Shown piece by piece: positions 34,173 through 39,264 of a DNA stretch of 39,264 nucleotides. Position 1 is the stretch's first letter. Each line of letters begins with the position of its first letter. The stretch is from ZC4RG30 sp964396335. Lineage in GTDB: Bacteria > Pseudomonadota > Gammaproteobacteria > Steroidobacterales > Steroidobacteraceae. The stretch is from assembly GCA_964396335.1 (NCBI GenBank), contig CAYNEX010000007.1, forward strand, positions 1 to 39,264, in the 5' to 3' direction. A model generated the notes under the pieces. That model saw only the letters and a program-made list of their open reading frames with translations. It was not told where the DNA came from and ran no database searches. A program made the translations under genes and the position numbers.

Positions 34173-35518
34173 GCACCGCGGCCACCGGCCGCGTCGAATC
34201 GCTGAACCATGATGGCTGGGGTGTGGTGCGCGATGCCGGCAAGACCGTGTTCGTGGCCGGCGCGCTGCCGGGCGAGCTGGTGGAATATCGCATCCGCCGT
34301 CGCCAGCGCAGCCATGACGAGGCCGAGCTCATCACCGTGCTCGAGGCCGCGCCCGACCGCATCGAACCGCATTGCCGGCATTTCGGCCTGTGCGGCGGCT
34401 GCGCGCTGCAGCACCTCGCCCCTGAATCGCAGATGAAGGTGAAGGAGCAGGGCCTGCGCGAAGCCCTGCGCCGCATCGGCAAGGTCGAACCGCAGGAGTG
34501 GCTGCCGCCGTTGTCGGCCGATCCGTGGGGCTATCGCCGCCGCGCGCGCCTCGGCGCGCGTTTCGTGCACAGCAAGGGCCGCTCGCTGGTCGGCTTCCGC
34601 GAGAAGATGAGCAGCTATGTCGCCGAGGTCGAGCAGTGTCCGGTGCTGCACCCGAAGGTGGGCACGCTGATCGGCGAGCTGTCGAAGCTGGTCACGCAGC
34701 TGTCCATTCCCACCCGCATCCCGCAGGTGGAGGTGGCCGTCGGTGATGCGCTGACCGTGCTGGTGCTGCGTGTGCTCGAGCCGCTGAACGAGGCCGATCA
34801 CCAGCTGCTGGTCGATTTCGAGCGCCGGCACAACCTGCGCTTCCTGCTGCAGGCCGGTCGTCCCGACCAGCTGGTGCCGGTCCGCGGCGATGTGCCGCAG
34901 CTGTGGTACGAGCTGCCGCGCTATGGCGTGCGGCTGGACTTCGAGCCGGCCGACTTCATCCAGGTCAACGGCGAGATGAACGCGCGACTGGTCGACCGCG
35001 TGATCGAGCTGATGCAGCTGGACCAGGACTCGGTGGTGCTCGACCTGTTCTGCGGGCTGGGCAATTTCACGCTGCCGATCGCCACCCGCGCCGGGCGCGT
35101 GGTGGGCATCGAGGGTGAGCGGGGCCTGGTGGAGCGGGGTCGCGCCAATGCCGCGGCCAATTCACTCACCAATGCCACCTTCCATGTGGCCGACCTGGCC
35201 GGTGAAGGGGCGGTGGAGCGCTGCCTGGAACTCTCCGGGGGCAGCGGTTACACGCATGTGCTGGTCGATCCGCCCCGCACCGGCGCGATGGATGTGCTGC
35301 CGGCCCTGGCGAAACTGGCGCCGAAACGCCTCGCCTATGTGTCCTGCCACCCGGGCAGCCTCGCGCGTGACCTGGGAATTCTGGTAACGGAGCATGGTTT
35401 TTCCCTGCGCAGCGCAGGTATTGTCGACATGTTTCCGCACACGAGCCATGTGGAGTCGGTGGCCATCCTGGATGGGCCGGCGCCGAAGTCGAAGAAGCGA
35501 GGCAACAGGGACGCATGA
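34148..35518 (+). CDS. rlmD: 23S rRNA m5U1939 methyltransferase
   Basis: RlmD (RumA) methylates U1939 of 23S rRNA. The 456-aa product begins with a TRAM domain (about 10-65). The [4Fe-4S] cluster ligands are Cys76, Cys82, Cys85 and Cys164 (C-R-H-F-G-L-C-G-G-C and E-Q-C-P). The SAM-binding motif is L-D-L-F-C-G-L-G-N-F-T. The catalytic Cys lies in Y-V-S-C-H-P-G-S and the P-P-R-T-G loop is intact. It overlaps the exonuclease gene by 25 nt and nagZ by 4 nt (ATGA). Length fits the family (433 aa in E. coli). Confidence 0.94.
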   Translation: MARNAAVVSTAATGRVESLNHDGWGVVRDAGKTVFVAGALPGELVEYRIRRRQRSHDEAELITVLEAAPDRIEPHCRHFGLCGGCALQHLAPESQMKVKEQGLREALRRIGKVEPQEWLPPLSADPWGYRRRARLGARFVHSKGRSLVGFREKMSSYVAEVEQCPVLHPKVGTLIGELSKLVTQLSIPTRIPQVEVAVGDALTVLVLRVLEPLNEADHQLLVDFERRHNLRFLLQAGRPDQLVPVRGDVPQLWYELPRYGVRLDFEPADFIQVNGEMNARLVDRVIELMQLDQDSVVLDLFCGLGNFTLPIATRAGRVVGIEGERGLVERGRANAAANSLTNATFHVADLAGEGAVERCLELSGGSGYTHVLVDPPRTGAMDVLPALAKLAPKRLAYVSCHPGSLARDLGILVTEHGFSLRSAGIVDMFPHTSHVESVAILDGPAPKSKKRGNRDA

Positions 35519-36555
35519 CGTTGGGACCTCTGATGGTCGATATCGCCGGCCGCGAACTGACCGCGGAGGACCGGGACGTGCTGCGTCACCCGCTGGTCGG
35601 CAGCGTGATCCTGTTCACGCGCAACTATGAGAACCCCGACCAGCTGGCCGCGCTGGTGGCCTCGATCCGCGCGCTGCGTTCGCCACCGCTGCTGGTGGCC
35701 GTGGACCACGAAGGCGGTCGGGTGCAGCGTTTCCGCGCCGGTTTCTCGGTGCTGCCGCCGATGCGTCGGGTGGGGCAGGAATACGACCTGGATACCCGCC
35801 AGGGCCTGGCGATGGCGCGGGCGCTGAACTGGCTGATGGCCGCCGAACTGCGCGCCGTCGGCATCGACTTCTCGTTCGCGCCCTGCGTCGACCTCGACTA
35901 CGGCGTGTCCGAGATCATCGGTGACCGCGCCTTCCACAGCGACGCGCAGGTGGTCGCGAGCCTGGCCATCGCGGCCATCGGCGGCATGCGTGAGGCCGGC
36001 ATGGCGGCCACGGCCAAGCATTTCCCGGGCCATGGCGCGGTGGTGGCCGACTCGCACCTGGCGCTGCCGGTGGACCGGCGCGAACTGGCCGACCTGACCC
36101 AGGACATGCTTCCGTACCGCCGCCTGATCGCCAACGAACTGGCGGCGGTGATGATGGCGCATGTGCTGTTCCCGCAGGTCGACTCGGTGCCGGCCAGCTT
36201 CTCGCGCCGCTTCGTCACCGGGATCCTGCGCGGCGACTTCGACTTCCGCGGCGTGGTGTTCGCGGATGACCTGACCATGGAAGGCGCCAGCGCGGTGGGC
36301 GGCATCGTCGAGCGCGCCGAGGCGGCGCTGGCCGCCGGCTGCGATGTGCTGCCGGTGTGCAACCGGCGCGAGAGCGTGATTGCGCTGCTCGATGGACTGC
36401 GTTCGGTGCCGGGACCTGCCAGCCAGGCCCGCATCCGGCTGATGCGCGGCCGCGAGGCCATGGATCGCGACGCGCTGCAGGCCTCCGACGCCTGGCGCCA
36501 GGCCCGCGAGTGGCTGCAGCGCTGCGAACGTCCCCCTGAACTCACCCTGACCTGA
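35515..36555 (+). CDS. nagZ: Beta-N-acetylhexosaminidase NagZ
   Basis: NagZ removes N-acetylglucosamine from cell-wall turnover products in the cytoplasm during peptidoglycan recycling. The 346-aa GH3 protein has D-H-E-G-G-R-V-Q-R-F (64-73) and the catalytic K-H-F-P-G-H-G (168-174) with D-S-H. The nucleophile region is F-A-D-D-L-T-M-E-G (249-257). No signal peptide is present, as expected. The start overlaps the rlmD stop. With murI in the same window it belongs to the supply and recycling side of peptidoglycan metabolism. Confidence 0.94.
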   Translation: MTLGPLMVDIAGRELTAEDRDVLRHPLVGSVILFTRNYENPDQLAALVASIRALRSPPLLVAVDHEGGRVQRFRAGFSVLPPMRRVGQEYDLDTRQGLAMARALNWLMAAELRAVGIDFSFAPCVDLDYGVSEIIGDRAFHSDAQVVASLAIAAIGGMREAGMAATAKHFPGHGAVVADSHLALPVDRRELADLTQDMLPYRRLIANELAAVMMAHVLFPQVDSVPASFSRRFVTGILRGDFDFRGVVFADDLTMEGASAVGGIVERAEAALAAGCDVLPVCNRRESVIALLDGLRSVPGPASQARIRLMRGREAMDRDALQASDAWRQAREWLQRCERPPELTLT

Positions 36556-36557
36556 AC

Positions 36558-37487
36558 ATGCAGCAGATGGACCCCGCAGTTCTCCGGCAGGTTGTCGACC
36601 TGGCCCCCGAAGGCATCGCGATCTGCGATGCCCGCGCGGCGGACCAGCCCGTCATCCATGTGAATGCCGCCTTCGAGCTGATGACCGGCTACACGGCAGC
36701 CGAGATGCTGGGATCGAACCTGCGGCTGCTGCATGGCGCCGACGAGGACCAGCGATCCGTGGCCCGGTTGCAGCAGGCCATGCAGGCGCACGAAGCGGTG
36801 CGCGTGCTGCTGCGCAATTACCGCAAGAACGGCGAGCTGTTCTGGAACGAGCTGTCGGTGCAGCCGCTGCGCAACGCGCAGGGCGAGGTCACGCACCTGG
36901 TGGCCTACTGCCATGACATCACCGCGCGGCTGAAGCAGACCGAACGTCCCGAGGGCGTGCCGGTGTGGCTGCGCGAGGACCGGGTGACGGGACTTTCGTC
37001 GCAGGAATGGTTCCGTGAACTGCTGGCGCGTGAATGGCGCATCGCCCGCCGCGACAGCCAGCCGCTGACACTGGCGCTGTTCGATGTGGATGCGCTGGAC
37101 GCCTACAACGCCACCTACGGGCGCACCGGCGGTGATGCCTGCCTGAAGCGCATCGCGCGCAGCATCGCCAGCGGCTTCCGTCGCGGCTCGGACGTGGTGG
37201 GCATGTGGCGCGAGGGCTGCATCGGCGTGCTGGCCGTGCACCGGGACGGACAGGGCGTGGGCCGCATCGTCGACCATGCCGCCGCCAATGTGCGCCGCAT
37301 TGCCGACATGCGCATCCACCATCCGCGCTCGCCGCTGCAGAAATTCGTCACCGTCACCGCCAGCGTGGCCACGGTCACGCCCGACCGCGACGAGGAAGAA
37401 GCGCAGCGGCTGATCGAGCGCGCCGAGAAGGCGCTCACCGAAGCCAAGGATGTGATGCGCGGCGGCCTGAACCAGGCGCCGGATTGA
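36558..37487 (+). CDS. Degenerate PAS/LOV-GGDEF signalling protein
   Basis: A 309-aa soluble protein. Residues about 8-125 are a PAS domain of LOV type by pattern: N-x-A-F-E-x-M-T-G-Y, then N-Y-R-K-N-G-E-L-F-W-N-E-L. But the N-C-R-F-L-Q box reads N-L-R-L-L-H, with Leu55 in place of the photoactive Cys, and Cys118 stands where LOV domains have the flavin-contacting Gln. Residues about 140-305 are a GGDEF domain: F-D-V-D (175-178) and G-G-D-x-C-L-K are kept, but the signature loop reads W-R-E-G-C (217-221). It is probably neither a classical photoreceptor nor an active diguanylate cyclase. ATG 36558 is 2 bp after nagZ; the stop abuts the csiV-like stop as TGATCA. Confidence 0.85.
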   Translation: MQQMDPAVLRQVVDLAPEGIAICDARAADQPVIHVNAAFELMTGYTAAEMLGSNLRLLHGADEDQRSVARLQQAMQAHEAVRVLLRNYRKNGELFWNELSVQPLRNAQGEVTHLVAYCHDITARLKQTERPEGVPVWLREDRVTGLSSQEWFRELLAREWRIARRDSQPLTLALFDVDALDAYNATYGRTGGDACLKRIARSIASGFRRGSDVVGMWREGCIGVLAVHRDGQGVGRIVDHAAANVRRIADMRIHHPRSPLQKFVTVTASVATVTPDRDEEEAQRLIERAEKALTEAKDVMRGGLNQAPD

Positions 37488-38009
37488 TCAGCCGCCGCTG
37501 ACCACCGCGATCACGCCCACCGCGGGGTGATCGAAATACTGGATCTCGTCGGTCTTCACCTGCCGCACCTCGTCGATGCGGTAGCGCTTGCCGCCATCCT
37601 CGACCACCAGGTCGACGCCCAGGTGCAGGAAACGGCCGCGCTCGAAGATCACCTTGCCGGTCACGCCGGGGATGCCGAGGCGCGCCGTGGAGACACCGCG
37701 GCGGGAATTCCAGCTGGCCGGTTCCTGCCGCCACGAGGCCTGGCCGATCACGCGCATGCCATTGCGGTTCAGGCCGGTGGCCGCGCCGCCCAGCTTGCGT
37801 GAGGTGGCCGGCACCGGCACCACGTCATCGCCGCTGATCACAGGGCGAGGTGCGCTGGCGTCGAGCGCGCCGGCATCGCCGCCATGGCGGAACACGATGA
37901 TCTCCACGGAGTAGGCGGGGGTGGTGGCCTGCGGCAGCGCGGGCAGTGCGAGGCCGAGCAGCGCGGCACCCAGCAGCAGGCGCCGGGCGATGCCTTGGGG
38001 CAACTTCAT
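37488..38009 (-). CDS. csiV: CsiV-like periplasmic protein
   Basis: A 173-aa exported protein of the CsiV family, called a peptidoglycan-binding protein after Vibrio cholerae CsiV, which affects growth on D-amino-acid-containing medium. A signal peptide covers about 1-28 (R-R-L-L-L-G-A-A-L-L to A-L-P-Q-A). The mature part opens with the family's Y-S-V-E-I-I-V-F-R, then W, R-F-L-H-L-G-V-D-L and a late E-I-Q-Y-F-D-H-P-A-V-G-V-I-A-V-V end. ATG 38009 gives a normal signal peptide. An ATG at 38045 overlaps the mfd stop (ATGA) and would add 12 residues; it cannot be excluded. The mfd-csiV order is common in gammaproteobacteria. Confidence 0.82.
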   Translation of the reverse strand: MKLPQGIARRLLLGAALLGLALPALPQATTPAYSVEIIVFRHGGDAGALDASAPRPVISGDDVVPVPATSRKLGGAATGLNRNGMRVIGQASWRQEPASWNSRRGVSTARLGIPGVTGKVIFERGRFLHLGVDLVVEDGGKRYRIDEVRQVKTDEIQYFDHPAVGVIAVVSGG

Positions 38010-38041
38010 GCCATCAATTCTAGGGCAGCCGGACAGGCCTG

Positions 38042-39264
38042 TCATGGCGCGGCCGGCCGCAGCCGCTCCAGGATCGAGGCCGCCAGCTCGAAGCGTTTCG
38101 GCGGATCCGCGCCCAGCGCGATGCGCAGCTTCAGTTCGCCCTCCAGCTTCCAGATCCGGGGCTCGCGCTGGATCAGGCGGATCACATTGGCCGGGTCGAC
38201 GCGGTTGTCGGCCTCGAACATGACGAAGCTGGCGGCCGGCCCCACGTCCAGGCGGCGGATGCCGGCCTCGCGGGCACGCTGCGTCAGGCGCGCCACCTGG
38301 AACAGGCGCTGCGCGGCTTCCGGCAGCGGGCCGAAGCGGTCGCCCACCTCGGTCTGCAGGTCATCGAGCGAGGCGGAATCCGGCGCCGCGGCGATGCGCT
38401 TGTACAGCGCCAGGCGGGTCTGCACGTCGGCGATGTAATCCGATGGCAGCAGTGCCGGCAGGTGCAGGTTCACCTCGGTGGCGGCGCTGCTGGCCGGGAT
38501 GTCGGCCGGGTCCTTGCCGGCCTTCAGCGCGCGCACGGTGGCCTCGAGCATGTCCATGTACATCGTCAGGCCGACTTCGGACAGCTCGCCGCTCTGCGCC
38601 TCGCCGAGGTATTCACCGGCGCCGCGGATCTCCAGGTCGTGCGTGGCCAGCACGAAGCCCGAACCCAGTTCCTCCATCGACTCGATGGCCTCGAGGCGGC
38701 GCTGCGCGTCCTCGGACAGTGCCTTGATCGACGGCACCATCAGGTGCGCGAAGGCGCGGTGGTGCGAACGGCCGACACGGCCGCGCAACTGGTGCAGCTG
38801 CGCAAGGCCCAGGCGGTCGGCCTGGTTGATCAGGATGGTGTTGGCGGTGGGCACATCGATGCCGCTTTCAATGATCGTCGTGCACAGCAGGATGTCGAAG
38901 CGGCGATGGTAGAAGTCCACCATCAGCTGCTCCAGCTCGCGCTCGCGCATCTGGCCATGGCCGATGCGGATCTGCGCCTCGGGCACGATCTTCGCCAGGT
39001 CGGCCGCCACCTTCTCGATGGTGCTGATCTCGTTGTGGACGAAATACACCTGGCCGCCGCGGCGCAGCTCGCGCATCACCGCCTCGCGGATGGTGGGCGG
39101 ATGCCACTCGCTCACCGTGGTGCGGATCGCCACGCGGCCGGCCGGCGGCGTGGTGATCAGGGAAAGGTCACGCAGGCCGCCCATCGCCATGTTCAGCGTG
39201 CGCGGGATCGGCGTCGCGGTCAGCGTCAGTACGTGCACTTCGGCACGCAGTTCCTTCAGGCGCT
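38042..39264 (-). CDS. mfd: Transcription-repair coupling factor Mfd, C-terminal part (partial)
   Basis: Mfd is the DNA translocase that removes RNA polymerase stalled at lesions and recruits UvrA. The window holds about the last 407 residues; the gene runs on past base 39264. Visible are T-A-T-P-I-P-R-T-L (motif III), V-Y-F-V-H-N-E, T-I-I-E-S-G-I-D-V-P and L-H-Q-L-R-G-R-V-G-R-S (motif VI). The TRG region H-D-L-E-I-R-G-A-G and the C-terminal D7 domain ending near A-P-stop follow. The stop at 38042-38044 overlaps a possible csiV start. Confidence 0.96.
   Translation of the reverse strand, partial: RLKELRAEVHVLTLTATPIPRTLNMAMGGLRDLSLITTPPAGRVAIRTTVSEWHPPTIREAVMRELRRGGQVYFVHNEISTIEKVAADLAKIVPEAQIRIGHGQMRERELEQLMVDFYHRRFDILLCTTIIESGIDVPTANTILINQADRLGLAQLHQLRGRVGRSHHRAFAHLMVPSIKALSEDAQRRLEAIESMEELGSGFVLATHDLEIRGAGEYLGEAQSGELSEVGLTMYMDMLEATVRALKAGKDPADIPASSAATEVNLHLPALLPSDYIADVQTRLALYKRIAAAPDSASLDDLQTEVGDRFGPLPEAAQRLFQVARLTQRAREAGIRRLDVGPAASFVMFEADNRVDPANVIRLIQREPRIWKLEGELKLRIALGADPPKRFELAASILERLRPAAP

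Overview
The window is a stretch of bacterial chromosome with very high GC (roughly 68-70% in genes), densely packed and almost entirely housekeeping. The gene orders eno-ftsB-ispD/ispF, surE-pcm, rpfE-recJ-prfB-lysS, sdhCDAB-sdhE, rpoE-rseA-rseB and lepA-lepB-rnc-era-recO-pdxJ point to a gammaproteobacterium. The RpfE-type gene next to recJ-prfB-lysS suggests the Xanthomonadales or a neighbouring high-GC order. This placement comes from synteny and protein character only. There is no rRNA, tRNA, CRISPR array, phage or complete insertion sequence.

Layout. Bases 1-1869: the end of eno, then ftsB and a single fused ispD-ispF gene. Bases 1903-5258: a short-chain dehydrogenase (minus), a secreted protein built from three tandem SnoaL-like units (plus) and an Smr-domain protein (minus). 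Bases 5344-6761: surE and pcm. The expected nlpD-rpoS do not follow. Instead there is a 383-bp AT-richer gap holding a 187-bp element bounded by near-perfect 27-bp inverted repeats. Bases 7145-8311: an FKBP lipoprotein and a Mth938-like protein, both minus. Bases 8333-14566: rpfE-recJ-prfB-lysS-murI, tightly coupled; prfB carries the programmed +1 frameshift. Bases 14651-17766: an uncharacterised trio of lipoprotein, secreted trypsin-like protease and FHA-domain membrane protein. Bases 17767-18630: ygfZ (minus).

Bases 18669-22447: a succinate dehydrogenase cluster (SDHAF4-like DUF1674 gene, sdhC, sdhD, sdhA, sdhB, sdhE), with an assembly factor at each end. Bases 22477-23583: rarD on the minus strand, followed by a hairpin-rich 3' region ending in a strong terminator. 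Bases 23730-24371: a YgfX-like membrane protein, normally sdhE's neighbour but here separated from it by rarD. Bases 24525-26985: the envelope-stress sigma operon rpoE-rseA-rseB and a glutaredoxin-like gene with an abnormal start. Bases 27057-33393: lepA-lepB-DUF4845-rnc-era-recO-pdxJ. Bases 33390-37487: a PolB-type exonuclease, rlmD, nagZ and a PAS/LOV-GGDEF protein that has lost its signature residues. Bases 37488-39264: csiV-like gene and the 3' part of mfd, both minus.

The genes serve isoprenoid precursor synthesis, division, translation termination and fidelity, lysyl-tRNA charging, peptidoglycan precursor supply and recycling, complex II assembly, extracytoplasmic stress response, protein export, RNA processing and DNA repair. 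The least explained parts are the inverted-repeat element at 6918-7104, the hairpin-rich minus-strand RNA at 22477-22620, the lipoprotein/protease/FHA trio, the triple SnoaL-unit protein and the doubly degenerate LOV-GGDEF protein.
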